Assembly (NCBI RefSeq): GCF_000230555.1
Contig: NC_016078.1
Coordinates: 1-64,000, forward strand
Reading direction: 5' to 3'
DNA length: 64,000 nucleotides
DNA from: Pelagibacterium halotolerans B2
Lineage (GTDB): Bacteria > Pseudomonadota > Alphaproteobacteria > Rhizobiales > Devosiaceae
Shown here: positions 9,867 to 18,527 of the stretch, one piece after another
Layout of the letters: every line of letters begins with the position of its first letter
Position numbering within the stretch: the first letter of the stretch is position 1
Notes under the pieces: generated by a model
Told to the model about the DNA's origin: nothing
Seen by the model: only the letters and a program-made list of their open reading frames with translations
Databases searched by the model: none
Translations under genes and position numbers: made by a program

Positions 9867-11360
9867 ATGCCAATATCGTCAAAGGGCTTCGCCCGGTCCA
9901 GCCTTGCGCTCATTATCGTCGGCCTGCTCGCATTGATCGGCATTGTCGGTACCACGATCTGGCTGGTCGAGCGCAACCGGGCCCATTTCGACGAAGTAAC
10001 CGAAGCCCGCGCGGCACGCACAGCCGCCGTTGATCTGCGCAATCTGCTCCAGAGCGCCCAGTCGAGCCAGCGCGGCTACCTGCTTACCCTCGATGATCGC
10101 TACCTCGAGCCCTATCGTGAGGTCGTCGATCGCATCGTCCCCGCCTACGAACTGCTCGACCAACTGCTCTTGCCCTACCCCGAAGCGGAGCAACCCATGG
10201 CGCAGATGGGTACCGATATCGAAACCAAATTGGCCGAGATGGACAGGACGCTCGATCTGGCCCGGCAGGGCGATCTTCAGTCGGCCCTGGGTTTGGTGCG
10301 CACTGACCAGGGTGAAATCACCATGGAGCGCATGCGCACGCTCCTCGACGCCATCGTCTTTGCTGCCGACGAGAGGACCTTCAATGGCGTCATGGAACAG
10401 CGCGGCGCGGTTGGGGCGCTCCGCATCATTGCCATCATCGGCGCGCTGGTCATCATTGCTGTCGTCGGAGGCGCCGCGTGGCTGGTGTTGCGCTACACCC
10501 GAGAGATCGATACCGCGCGCGCCGAGGTCGAAACCCTTAACCGTGATCTCGAGGCCAGGGTCGGCGAGCGCACCCGCGATCTGATGCGCGCCAATGAGGA
10601 GGTTCAGCGCTTCGCCTATATCGTCACCCATGATTTGCGTGCACCTCTGGTCAACATCATGGGCTTTACCTCCGAACTCGAAGCGTCTCTGGGTCCCATC
10701 AATGCCCTTCTCGAAAGTCATCCGGACAATCCCGACGATCCCATCCTCGTCGAAGCACGCCAGACAGCGGCTGACGATCTGCCAGAGGCCATCGGGTTCA
10801 TCCGTTCCTCGACCAAAAAGATGGATGGCCTGATCAACGCCATTCTCAAGATTTCCCGCGAGGGCCGGAGGGAGCTCAGGGCCGAGCGCATCGATCTCGA
10901 AGCGCTCGTTGAGTCTACGGTATCGGCTGTTCGCCATCAGGTTGCGCAAACCGATGGCGATGTCGTGGTAAAAGTTTCAACGCCACCGGTGTTTTCCGAC
11001 CGGCTGGCGCTCGAACAGATTTTGGGCAACCTTCTCGACAATGCCATAAAGTACAGGCATCCAGAGCGCCCCATCGCCATCACCATCGAGGGCCGGCAGG
11101 AACGCGACGGCCGCATCGTGATCGATGTTGTCGACAACGGCCGCGGAATTTCAGCCGAAGACCATGACCGCGTGTTTGAACTGTTCCGGCGATCCGGCAA
11201 TCAGAATGTCCCCGGAGAGGGTATCGGGCTCGCCCATGTGCGGATAATGGCCCGCAACCTTGGCGGTGATATCCAATTGCAATCCAATCCCGATCATGGG
11301 ACCACATTTACAGTGACCGTGGCGCCCGATCTGCGCGCTATAGCCAAAAGCAAGGACTGA
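9867..11360 (+). CDS. CHASE3-type sensor histidine kinase
   Basis: From ATG 9867 the protein is 497 residues. It has a first membrane segment (residues 10-33), a periplasmic CHASE3-like helical domain ([19 protein letters not shown]), a second membrane segment (about 180-203) and a coiled coil. The dimerisation domain has phospho-acceptor His in [14 protein letters not shown] (about 247-260), and the ATPase domain has N box LLDNAIKY, G1 [10 protein letters not shown] and G2 GEGIGLAHV. It should autophosphorylate and pass phosphate to the response regulator encoded 2 bp downstream. A longer reading from 9798 adds 23 residues without typical features, so I prefer 9867. The ligand is unknown. 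Confidence 0.92.
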   Translation: MPISSKGFARSSLALIIVGLLALIGIVGTTIWLVERNRAHFDEVTEARAARTAAVDLRNLLQSAQSSQRGYLLTLDDRYLEPYREVVDRIVPAYELLDQLLLPYPEAEQPMAQMGTDIETKLAEMDRTLDLARQGDLQSALGLVRTDQGEITMERMRTLLDAIVFAADERTFNGVMEQRGAVGALRIIAIIGALVIIAVVGGAAWLVLRYTREIDTARAEVETLNRDLEARVGERTRDLMRANEEVQRFAYIVTHDLRAPLVNIMGFTSELEASLGPINALLESHPDNPDDPILVEARQTAADDLPEAIGFIRSSTKKMDGLINAILKISREGRRELRAERIDLEALVESTVSAVRHQVAQTDGDVVVKVSTPPVFSDRLALEQILGNLLDNAIKYRHPERPIAITIEGRQERDGRIVIDVVDNGRGISAEDHDRVFELFRRSGNQNVPGEGIGLAHVRIMARNLGGDIQLQSNPDHGTTFTVTVAPDLRAIAKSKD

Positions 11361-11362
11361 CA

Positions 11363-11806
11363 ATGACCGACGCCAAACCTGTCACCATCCTTATGATAGA
11401 GGACGACGATGGTCACGCCCGTCTGATCGAAAAGAACATCCGCCGCGCCGGTGTGAACAACGAGATCATCCCATTCGTGAACGGCACCGATGCCCTCGCC
11501 TACCTGTTCGGACAGGATGGCAGCGGCACGGTAAGCACCCACCGTCATTACCTGATCCTTCTCGACCTCAACCTGCCTGACATGACGGGGGTTTCCATCC
11601 TCGAAAAGGTCAAGGCGAACCCCCATACACGGCGCACGCCGGTCGTCGTGCTGACCACCACCGACGATGAGCGCGAGATTCAGCGTTGCTACGATCTGGG
11701 GGCCAATGTCTATATCACCAAGCCGGTCGATTACGATGGCTTTGCCAACGCCATCCGCCAGTTGGGCATGTTCTTTTCGGTCATGCAGGTTCCGGAGACC
11801 GCCTAG
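11363..11806 (+). CDS. Single-domain response regulator (CheY-like receiver)
   Basis: The 147-residue protein is a stand-alone receiver domain: acidic pocket IEDDDGH at the N-terminus, acceptor Asp in LILLDLNLPDM near residue 66, Thr in VVVLTTTDDE and Lys in YITKPVDYDGF. There is no output domain. It begins 2 bp after the sensor kinase and precedes a receiver-kinase, so it probably relays phosphate in a three-protein module. This class often follows CHASE3 or phytochrome-type kinases. Confidence 0.93.
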   Translation: MTDAKPVTILMIEDDDGHARLIEKNIRRAGVNNEIIPFVNGTDALAYLFGQDGSGTVSTHRHYLILLDLNLPDMTGVSILEKVKANPHTRRTPVVVLTTTDDEREIQRCYDLGANVYITKPVDYDGFANAIRQLGMFFSVMQVPETA

Positions 11807-11811
11807 CCCAC

Positions 11812-12849
11812 ATGCCGAACAGACCTGCCAAGATTCTCTATGTCGATGACGACCCTGCTCTCGGGCGGCTGGTCCAGAAAGTTCTGGGCCGGTTGGGGCG
11901 CGAGATTATCCATGTCACCTGCTCCGAAAAGGGGTTCGAACGGCTCGGCGAGGGCGATATCGATGTTCTGGTGCTCGATCACTATCTGGCCGATGGTACC
12001 GGGCTGGGGATGCTGGAACAGGTTGCGGCAAGCGATGAAGCGCCGCCGGTTGTCTATGTCACCGGCTCGACAGAGGCGGCAATTGCCGTTGCCGCGCTAA
12101 AGGCGGGCGCGGCCGACTATGTTCTCAAGACGGTCGGCGAGGACTTCATCGAGCTTTTGAGCAATGCGATCGAACAGGCCATAACCACCTCGCGCCTGCG
12201 CAAGGCGCGCGAGCAGGCCGAGCGCGAGCTGCGCGCCGCCAAGGAACGTGCCGAACTGGCCCTTGCCGAGGTCAATCACCGTGTCGCCAATTCGCTGGCG
12301 CTGGTCGCGGCTCTGGTCAGACTGCAGGCTTCCGCCGTTGCCGACCCAGCGGCGAAAGAGGCCCTCGCCGAGACCCAGGGGCGCATCTCGGCCATCGCCG
12401 GCATCCACAAGCGCCTCTACACCACCGACGACGTGCGGTTCGTCGAAATCGACGCCTATCTGGGCAATCTGGCCAGCGAAATCCAGATATCCATGAGCCT
12501 CGACGGGGCCGCCGCAGACATCAAATTGGTGGCCGAGCCCATTCGCATTCCCACCGATAAGGCGGTTTCGGTTGGCGTTATTGTCAACGAGCTGGTCACC
12601 AATGCGGCCAAATATGCCTATCGCGACCGTGAGGTCGGCGAAATTCGCGTCAGGGCAAGCCAGATCGAACCGGGCACATGTGAGATCGTGGTGGAGGATG
12701 ACGGGGTGGGCTGGACGGGTGAAGGCAAGATTCACGGGACCGGTGTCGGGTCTCGTGTCATTGCCGCTACGGCGACCGGGCTCGGCGCAACGCTGGCCTA
12801 TGACGAGGTGCCTCAGGGCACCCGGGCTCGCCTGCAGATCGAGATATGA
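11812..12849 (+). CDS. Receiver domain fused to HisKA_2/HWE-like histidine kinase
   Basis: From ATG 11812 the protein is 345 residues. Residues 1-125 are a receiver (ILYVDDDPALG, acceptor Asp in LVLDHYLADG, switch Thr in VVYVTGSTEA). A charged helix follows, then EVNHRVANSLALVAALVRLQ (about 152-171), the HisKA_2-type dimerisation box with His, and an ATPase domain (VNELVTNAAKYAY, VEDDGVGW). The Lys of the receiver active site falls in YVLKTVGED. It is 5 bp after the response regulator. It is soluble and probably acts downstream of the CHASE3 kinase. Confidence 0.9.
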   Translation: MPNRPAKILYVDDDPALGRLVQKVLGRLGREIIHVTCSEKGFERLGEGDIDVLVLDHYLADGTGLGMLEQVAASDEAPPVVYVTGSTEAAIAVAALKAGAADYVLKTVGEDFIELLSNAIEQAITTSRLRKAREQAERELRAAKERAELALAEVNHRVANSLALVAALVRLQASAVADPAAKEALAETQGRISAIAGIHKRLYTTDDVRFVEIDAYLGNLASEIQISMSLDGAAADIKLVAEPIRIPTDKAVSVGVIVNELVTNAAKYAYRDREVGEIRVRASQIEPGTCEIVVEDDGVGWTGEGKIHGTGVGSRVIAATATGLGATLAYDEVPQGTRARLQIEI

Positions 12850-12865
12850 TGCCCAGCCAGCGCTA

Positions 12866-12934
12866 GCGCGCTTCCAGGATAAGTGGGCACCACTTATCCG
12901 GTTCGGAAGCGCGCCAAAACAAGGACTTAGAGCG
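12866..12934. repeat. Mosaic palindromic repeat, module A (copy 1)
   Basis: A hairpin with outer arms GCGCGCTTCC / GGAAGCGCGC and inner arms GGATAAGTGG / CCACTTATCC is followed by the linker CAAAACAAGGACTTAGAGC. An almost identical unit lies at 31709-31774 after upp. It sits just after a gene end and is joined to modules B and C. Confidence 0.85.
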
Positions 12935-12997
12935 TGTCCAGCAAAAGTGGGAACGGTTTTGCGGTTCGGACACGCGACAAAACAAAAGGTTAGAGCC
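12930..12997. repeat. Mosaic palindromic repeat, module B
   Basis: A hairpin with outer arms CGTGTCC / GGACACG and inner arms AAAAGTGG...CGGTTTTG is followed by a linker (GACAAAACAAAAGGTTAGAGC) that matches the module A linker. Its AGAGC ends overlap the neighbouring modules, so A, B and C look like interchangeable blocks. Confidence 0.75.
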
Positions 12998-13033
12998 AAG
13001 GATTTGATTCAATCAAATCCTGAACGGCTCTAA
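12990..13033. repeat. 44-bp palindromic repeat (module C), copy 2
   Basis: Identical to the unit at 2-45, with TTAGAGCC / GGCTCTAA outer arms. Here it closes a tandem A-B-C array of about 170 bp between the receiver-kinase and the convergent SRPBCC gene, so it may also serve as a transcription end. Confidence 0.9.
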
Positions 13034-13068
13034 GAGCGTCGTCGGGGCAATGGGCCCGCACGTTCGGT

Positions 13069-13566
13069 TCAATCGCCTTTTTCCATTTCTGCGACATAGT
13101 TCGCGAACTGCTCAATCTGCTCGCGCGCGCCGCTTTCCATGCCCGAGGCGGCGACGGCGTCGCGGCTGGCGAAATCGTCGAAATGGGACGTGCCGGTATA
13201 GCGGGTTATCTCGCCAAGGTCCTCGAACCTCTGGGTCTCGCGTCCCTCATTGCCTTCAGTCGATCCGAACGGGCCTTCAAATCCGAACGTGTTCACATAG
13301 CTCTCGGGCGCATCGATCTCGATGAACCGGCCAAAAAAGGTCACCTGGCCCGCATCCCGCACATCCTGCACATAGCGCCAGCTTCCGCCGGGCCTGAAAT
13401 CATGTTCCAGGATCTCGACGGGTCCGATGGATCTCGGTCCCCACCACCGCGCGACGTGCTCGCGTTCGGTATAGGCCTTCCAGACCAGCGCACGGGGCGC
13501 CTTGAATGTCCGGGTGAACGTGATGATCGGCTTGTCGTCCGGGAGGTCGATGACTGTGTCGTTCAT
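13069..13566 (-). CDS. SRPBCC (AHSA1-like) domain protein
   Basis: The 165-residue protein matches the AHSA1/CalC-type SRPBCC family: TRTFKAPRALVWKAYTEREH, VARWWGPRS, EHDFRPGGSWRYV, and a C-terminal helix AREQIEQFANYVAEME. These helix-grip proteins bind hydrophobic ligands, but no ligand can be read here. It lies 15 bp downstream of an ArsR-type regulator in the same direction, a pairing common in alphaproteobacteria. Confidence 0.9.
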   Translation of the reverse strand: MNDTVIDLPDDKPIITFTRTFKAPRALVWKAYTEREHVARWWGPRSIGPVEILEHDFRPGGSWRYVQDVRDAGQVTFFGRFIEIDAPESYVNTFGFEGPFGSTEGNEGRETQRFEDLGEITRYTGTSHFDDFASRDAVAASGMESGAREQIEQFANYVAEMEKGD

Positions 13567-13581
13567 TAAATTGATCCTCGA

Positions 13582-13941
13582 TTATTGTTTGGAACTGGGG
13601 TCGCCGCGCTGAAGCTCGGCGAGATAGGCTTCGAACTGGTCGAGATTGTCGTCCCAGAATTTCCGATAGGCATCGAGCCACCCCTGCAAATCCTTGAGCG
13701 GGCTGGCCACCAGCGTGCAGTAGCTGAACTGGGCATCCTTCTTGCGCCCGATCAGTCCCGCGCTTTCGAGTACCTTGATGTGCTTGGAAACCGCAGCAAG
13801 GCTCATCTCATGCGGCGCGGCCAACTCCCCGACGCTGGCTTCACCCAGTGAGAGCCGGGCCAGGATGGCGCGGCGTGTGGGATCGGCAAGGGCGCCAAAA
13901 ACCTGGCTAAGCGGATCGGTGGCTGGCATGTATTCAACCAT
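13582..13941 (-). CDS. ArsR/SmtB-family transcriptional regulator
   Basis: The 119-residue winged-helix protein has the usual ArsR core: LADPTRRAILARLSLGEASVGELA, the recognition helix SLAAVSKHIKVLESAGLIG, and a wing with RKKDAQFSY. No metal-binding ELCV(C)DL motif is present, so it is probably a non-metal member of the SdpR-like type that partners with SRPBCC proteins. The start could be ATG 13941 or ATG 13929. The dyad just upstream suggests autoregulation. Confidence 0.92.
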   Translation of the reverse strand: MVEYMPATDPLSQVFGALADPTRRAILARLSLGEASVGELAAPHEMSLAAVSKHIKVLESAGLIGRKKDAQFSYCTLVASPLKDLQGWLDAYRKFWDDNLDQFEAYLAELQRGDPSSKQ

Positions 13942-13990
13942 TTAGTTGTAAACTAATTAGTTGAATAATAGCGAAGCCGGAATATGTCAA
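13931..13990 (-). promoter_or_regulatory. Promoter and probable autoregulatory operator of the ArsR-SRPBCC pair
   Basis: On the minus strand TTGACA (13990-13985) is followed after 17 bp by TATTCA. Downstream, nested inverted repeats TATTCAAC / GTTGAATA (13931-13938, 13960-13967) and TTAGTT / AACTAA (13942-13956) cover the expected transcription start and the first codons. This is the position expected for repressor binding. Binding by the adjacent ArsR protein is inferred. Confidence 0.55.
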
Positions 13991-14035
13991 GCGCTCGGTT
14001 GCAGGGCACTCGAGTGCTGGACCGTTATGAAAAGA

Positions 14036-15532
14036 TCAGAAGCCGCCGCCGGTCTTGAATCCGCCGCCCTTGAACCCGCCCCCGGTTTTGAAACCGCCGC
14101 CGCCGAAACCGCCGCCACGAGGCCGCGAGAACCCGCCCCAATTGCCGCCCGAAGGCGGCCGTGGCGAAAAGCCTCCCGGCGGCAGGGAAAACCCGCCTTT
14201 CGACCGGGACGACCGCGGCCGTGACGTTGGCACGATCGGACCCGAAGTGCCGGTCCAGTCCTGGGAATCACGCCATTGCCCCCAATAGGCCGCTGCGGTC
14301 ATCCCGCCTTTGAGGAATTCGGTGAGAAGATCGCCGACCAGTTTCTCGTTTCCGAACCGGGAGCGCGGATCGTCGTAACGCGATTTCTTGAACTCGAACT
14401 CGATATCCTCAAGTTCGCGTCTGCGCGCTTCGAGCACCTTGAGCCGGGCGCGTTCATCGTCAAGCTCGAGTTGTTCTTCGACAATGCGCCGCCGCGTTTC
14501 CTCAAGTCGCACCACAATGGCGTCATCTTCTTGAGTACGCGTCGCCTGCGCCTCGGCCAGAAGTTTCTCGATACCGGTGCCGCTGATCGCCTCGGCAAGC
14601 ATGTCCACGGCCTTGGCAAATGCCGGATCGCCGCCGTCGGCAATCTGCTTTTGTTTTTTCGTCAGGTCTTCGCGTGCATCCTCGATGGCCAGCAACTCCG
14701 TGTCGATGGCCGCCACTCGCGTCTGCGCGTTCTCCAGATTGCTGCGTGCCTTTCCTCCGCCCGCGGCGTCGAGCGCAGCGCTTTGGCGGGCGGCGACTTT
14801 GTCGTCCAGCGCATCGACATCGGACGCCAACCTTTCGGCATGCTCGCGCAGCCGGTCGGGTATGGCGATCAGCATGGCATAGTTGGGACGAGCATTGGCA
14901 AAGCCGACAAGCCGGGCCACCCAATCGTCGAGCATGCGCGTTATGTTACCGGCCTTGTAGGCGCCTGTTCCGTATCCACGCTCCCAAAGATAAGAAAACA
15001 GCGGGTCGTCGCGATAGGGCTTACCCTTTTCCTCACGGTCGGTCTCGGCCATATCGGCCTTGCGGTCGGCTTCGGTGGCGACCTTCTCGGTCTCGGCGCG
15101 CTCGGCAATTAGCGCGCCATAGGCCGCATCATTTTCCAGCGCTGCCCTGACGGGCTCACCCAGCGCATCGATTTCGGCCTGCCATGTCTGAATATTTTCC
15201 AGCAGTTCCTGACGCTCGGCGGTGAGCTTTGCCAGGTCGGCTTCCTTGTCGTCCAAAGCCTTTTCCATGTCCGCCATGGCGGCAGCATGACCCTTGAGCA
15301 TCTCGCGCGCCGAGGTCTCCGCCCGGCCGAGCGTTCCGGCCAATTCGCTCTGAACCTCGGGTGAAAGCCGAACGGCTGCCAGCGCCCGCAATTGCCCCAG
15401 TTCGGTCTCGCGCAATTTTCCCACGCGCTCATTGGCCCGCGCGATGCGCTTGGTGATCTCGTCTTCCTCACGTCTTATGTCGCGCAACGCGTCGTCGAGC
15501 GCTCGCATGGCCTGAGGTCCGCTTACACTCAT
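14036..15532 (-). CDS. Coiled-coil protein with Gly-Phe repeat tail, unknown function
   Basis: From ATG 15532 the protein is 498 residues. It is mostly long charged heptad-rich helices (for example TKRIARANERVGKLRETE and MEKALDDKEADLAKLTAE). The last 60 or so residues are low-complexity, with Gly, Phe, Pro and Arg, ending in repeated GGGFKTGGGFKGGGF units. I see no signal peptide, membrane segment or catalytic motif. It is the last gene of a three-gene operon, 7 bp after the DUF6384-like gene. A longer reading in the same frame overlaps that gene and is not supported. The tail could mediate self-association or interaction with nucleic acid or membrane; this is inference only. Confidence 0.75.
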   Translation of the reverse strand: MSVSGPQAMRALDDALRDIRREEDEITKRIARANERVGKLRETELGQLRALAAVRLSPEVQSELAGTLGRAETSAREMLKGHAAAMADMEKALDDKEADLAKLTAERQELLENIQTWQAEIDALGEPVRAALENDAAYGALIAERAETEKVATEADRKADMAETDREEKGKPYRDDPLFSYLWERGYGTGAYKAGNITRMLDDWVARLVGFANARPNYAMLIAIPDRLREHAERLASDVDALDDKVAARQSAALDAAGGGKARSNLENAQTRVAAIDTELLAIEDAREDLTKKQKQIADGGDPAFAKAVDMLAEAISGTGIEKLLAEAQATRTQEDDAIVVRLEETRRRIVEEQLELDDERARLKVLEARRRELEDIEFEFKKSRYDDPRSRFGNEKLVGDLLTEFLKGGMTAAAYWGQWRDSQDWTGTSGPIVPTSRPRSSRSKGGFSLPPGGFSPRPPSGGNWGGFSRPRGGGFGGGGFKTGGGFKGGGFKTGGGF

Positions 15533-15539
15533 TGGTGCC

Positions 15540-16490
15540 TCACCATTGGGTAATCGCCCCATCCAGAACCGGCATGGCGTAGTCGGTATCAAGGAAACCG
15601 TATTGCTTGATGCCCAGGATATTGCGTTGGATGATCCCGTCATCCTGGCGATCGGCACGTACCGCCTCATAGGTGACTTCAGGCACCCTGATGGCCCAGG
15701 TCGAAACCTCCTCGGTCTGCCCGGTCTCCTCATTGGTGATCGGCAGCGCCACCAGTTCCTCGTCGAGACCGATGGCCTCGACGACCAGGTAATAATTGGT
15801 CGCCGCCGTGTTGTTCTCGGGGAAGCGCCAGATGCCCGTCGATTCCCCGGGCCGGTTGACGATGCGGATCGAATATTCTGCGAGCAGGGTGGAATGGATG
15901 GTTTCGAGCTGCTCGATAGCCGCCAGCGCGCCCTCGCGGTCGCCACGCTCGGCCGCCGCCTTGCCGCGCTCCACCCAGGGTTCGGCAACTTCGAGCGCTG
16001 ACTGCACCTTGGTCTCGTTGAAGATCTGCTGGTAGATTTCGTCCATCCGGGCAGGCAGGCCTTCAGCCAGTTCAAATTGCGCCGCCGCTTTCATGCCGGC
16101 CTGATAGGGCCGGTAAACAAGGAAATACCCGCCCAGCACCACCGCCAGCAGCGCCACCCCGATCAGCACCGGCCGTCCCCAGCGTTGCCGGTTCACATAG
16201 ACCCTGGCCAGCCGGGTGGAAAAATTGTCGGGCGGTGGCGTATAGGTGAACCGGCTCTCGGCCAGCGCCTTTACGCCTTCCTTGAGGATATGGTCGGGAA
16301 CCTCGATCCCCTGGTCGCGATAGATCCTGCGCAGGCGCTCGATCAACTCGGCTTCACGGGACGAGGCGCCCAGCTCGCGCGCGACGAGATTGTCCTCATG
16401 GCGCAGCGTATCCACCACGTCCATGGCCAGCATCACGTCGTCCAGAGGCGCCTTGCCGGTCTGACCCCCTATTGCCCCACCGCTTGCCAT
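15540..16490 (-). CDS. DUF6384-like single-pass membrane protein
   Basis: The 316-residue protein begins with KAPLDDVMLAMDVVDTLRHE, then a soluble helical part to about residue 105. A single membrane segment follows (RPVLIGVALLAVVLGGYFLV, about 107-126), and then a larger C-terminal domain (QFELAEGLPARMDEIYQQIF, TWAIRVPEVTYEAVRADR). I recall this architecture as DUF6384, which has no assigned function. It is the middle gene between a TelA-like protein and a coiled-coil protein, spaced 17 and 7 bp, so the three products may form one complex at the inner membrane (inference). Confidence 0.7.
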   Translation of the reverse strand: MASGGAIGGQTGKAPLDDVMLAMDVVDTLRHEDNLVARELGASSREAELIERLRRIYRDQGIEVPDHILKEGVKALAESRFTYTPPPDNFSTRLARVYVNRQRWGRPVLIGVALLAVVLGGYFLVYRPYQAGMKAAAQFELAEGLPARMDEIYQQIFNETKVQSALEVAEPWVERGKAAAERGDREGALAAIEQLETIHSTLLAEYSIRIVNRPGESTGIWRFPENNTAATNYYLVVEAIGLDEELVALPITNEETGQTEEVSTWAIRVPEVTYEAVRADRQDDGIIQRNILGIKQYGFLDTDYAMPVLDGAITQW

Positions 16491-16507
16491 AATTGGGTTA
16501 TCGTGTC

Positions 16508-17713
16508 CTAGCTGGCCGAAATGAGGGCGTTGCCTTCGGCGGCGAGGGTCGCCAGCCGCTTCTTGCCATCTTCTACGGCATCGCGGATTTCGGCCGAGTT
16601 CTTGGTGGCCTGATCGCGCATCTCTGCGATGATTGTAATGCTCTTTTCCTGGTAGCTGACCACGCTGTCGACGAGCTTCTTGACCGCATCGGCGCGGATT
16701 GTCGGACCGTACCCGGCCCTCAGCGCCTCTTCCTGCACCTTGCCGCCGATCTCCGAGAGCGTTTCCAGACTCTGGCTCATGCCCTCTTTCATGGCATTGA
16801 GCGTCTCGGTGGATTCGTGGAGCCCGAACAGGCCGGTAAATGATGCCGAAAGTGCCGTCAGTACCGTTTCATTGGTCGAAAAGAACGAGATCGACTGCTG
16901 ATAGACGCGTTCCTTGGCGTTGGTCGTCTGCATCAGCCGCGCCATGATGACCTCAGAGGTCGAATAGGAAATCGTCAGATTGTCCGAAAGATCCTTGGCG
17001 ATCTGGTAGCGGCGCTCTTCGTTCTGCAGGTCACGCACCCGCTCGTCCCGTGCCATTTCCAACCGTGCGCGGTCGGCGGGTGTTCCCTCGGTAAAGGCGT
17101 TGAGCGCGTCCGTCGCTGCCTTGAGGTCCGCCTTGCGTTGCTCGAGTTGTGCGCTGGCGATCTCGAGCACTTCGAGCGCCATCACCTCGGCCTGTTTGAG
17201 CGCGCCGCGGAAGTCGCGATAGGCCTCGAGAATCGTGTGCTCGCGGTCGATCTGGTCCTTGGTGTCTTTCGAGACGTCGAGATAAGTGTCGCGGATCTTG
17301 TCGAACCGCGCCGCGATGTCGCCGCGCGACACCTTCATCCAGACATTCGAGGCTCGTTCGAAAATGTCGATCTTGCCGTCCTCGAGCTGGTCGACCATGC
17401 CCTTGGCGTCGTCGCGAATCGAGTTGAACGATTTTGTGATGTCCTCATAGCGCTCGCCCACATTCATGGCGGCGACCTGGGTGCGCACAACCTCGTTAAA
17501 GGCACTCGCCTGGGTCAGGACGCGCCCAATCAGGATCACCTTGGTGTCGTCGAGATGGGTGATTTCGGCGAGCAGGCCCGTGATCGGTGCCTCGCCGGGC
17601 TCGCCCTCGGGCCACAGCCCGAGGTCCTTGATCGCCGCTACGGCCTTGTCCAGATACTGGAGCGGCTTGTCCATAAGCTGAGGAGCTTCGGTTTGGGTAA
17701 TCTCGGTGCTCAT
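16508..17713 (-). CDS. TelA-like coiled-coil protein, unknown function
   Basis: From ATG 17713 the protein is 401 residues and almost entirely helical, with long charged heptads (YLDVSKDTKDQIDREHTILE, LARLEM-type stretches) and a C-terminus ending KNSAEIRDAVEDGKKRLATL. The overall pattern, especially the final helix, recalls the toxic-anion-resistance TelA/KlaA family, but I cannot confirm this by eye. There is no signal peptide or membrane segment. It is the first gene of a three-gene operon. Bases 17714-17870 separate it from the divergent CoxG-like gene and probably hold both promoters. A reading from 17827 adds 38 atypical residues and was rejected. Confidence 0.7.
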   Translation of the reverse strand: MSTEITQTEAPQLMDKPLQYLDKAVAAIKDLGLWPEGEPGEAPITGLLAEITHLDDTKVILIGRVLTQASAFNEVVRTQVAAMNVGERYEDITKSFNSIRDDAKGMVDQLEDGKIDIFERASNVWMKVSRGDIAARFDKIRDTYLDVSKDTKDQIDREHTILEAYRDFRGALKQAEVMALEVLEIASAQLEQRKADLKAATDALNAFTEGTPADRARLEMARDERVRDLQNEERRYQIAKDLSDNLTISYSTSEVIMARLMQTTNAKERVYQQSISFFSTNETVLTALSASFTGLFGLHESTETLNAMKEGMSQSLETLSEIGGKVQEEALRAGYGPTIRADAVKKLVDSVVSYQEKSITIIAEMRDQATKNSAEIRDAVEDGKKRLATLAAEGNALISAS

Positions 17714-17870
17714 TGCCCACGTCCCTGTTGCAACTTTGCCAGATGTGGTGACATGATTCCGCCTGCCAAGGGATAAGACAATTGTGCATGCACTATGGGT
17801 GGCTGTTTTCTCGGCTATTGGTGCCAAAAAGCCGCATAGAGCGGATTTGAGTTAAATAAAGGACACAAGC

Positions 17871-18338
17871 TTGGATTTCGGTGGACGTTACAGGGTCGAT
17901 GCAAACCGGCTCGCAGTCTGGAATGCGCTCAATGACACCGAAGTGCTAAGGGCCTGCATACCCGGCTGCAAGTCCATCCACTGGGTGTCCGATACCGGGC
18001 TCGAACTGGAAATTGCCGTGAACCTGGGGGTCGCGCGCCCGACCTTCAAAGGTGATTTGCTTCTCTCTGACATCGATCCGGCCATCAGCTACACGCTGAC
18101 CGGGCAGGGCAGGGGTGGTCTGTTGGGCAAAGCCCAGGCTTCGGCCGATATCCGTTTGATCGATCTTGATACCGCAACGCTTCTGAGTTTTTCGGCCACT
18201 GGAGGGGCATCGGGTCAGATCATGAAGCTGGGCAAGGCCATCGTCGGCAATTCGGCCCAGAAGATCATCGATGGTTTTTTTGAGCGCTTCGGCAACGCCA
18301 TGGGCGCCAAGATCGTCCCCCTCGACCCGCAAGGGTAG
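17871..18338 (+). CDS. CoxG-family SRPBCC protein
   Basis: The 155-residue protein matches the CO dehydrogenase subunit G (CoxG) family: FGGRYRVDANRLAVWNALND, ACIPGCKSI, and YTLTGQGRGGLLGKAQASADI. Members recruit CO dehydrogenase to the membrane in carboxidotrophs, and many paralogues without CO genes bind hydrophobic ligands. No cox genes lie nearby, so a CO role is unlikely here. The start is TTG with AAAGGA upstream. Confidence 0.88.
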   Translation: MDFGGRYRVDANRLAVWNALNDTEVLRACIPGCKSIHWVSDTGLELEIAVNLGVARPTFKGDLLLSDIDPAISYTLTGQGRGGLLGKAQASADIRLIDLDTATLLSFSATGGASGQIMKLGKAIVGNSAQKIIDGFFERFGNAMGAKIVPLDPQG

Positions 18339-18527
18339 CGCTTGCTTGCGCGCGAGATCGCCGCGATTTACCGCAATCCCAAAATTTTTTGCCCAAATGG
18401 TCAAAAAACCGAAATTCTCTATTGCGTCCGCTTTGTTTGCGCGATTGTATCTGAACCCATCGCGCGTGGAAATGCACCGGCCGTCGCCGGGCCCCTTTCT
18501 GCAGCCCGTGAATAGGGAGCATCAATC

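Noticed and set aside
9730..9882. N-terminal extension of the VWA-like gene by 51 residues
   Set aside because: The GTG at 9729 has a strong ribosome binding site, and the extension overlaps the divergent kinase start region.
17871..18338. Carbon monoxide oxidation locus based on the CoxG-like gene
   Set aside because: No coxL, coxM or coxS genes lie nearby, and CoxG-like SRPBCC proteins are common without CO metabolism.
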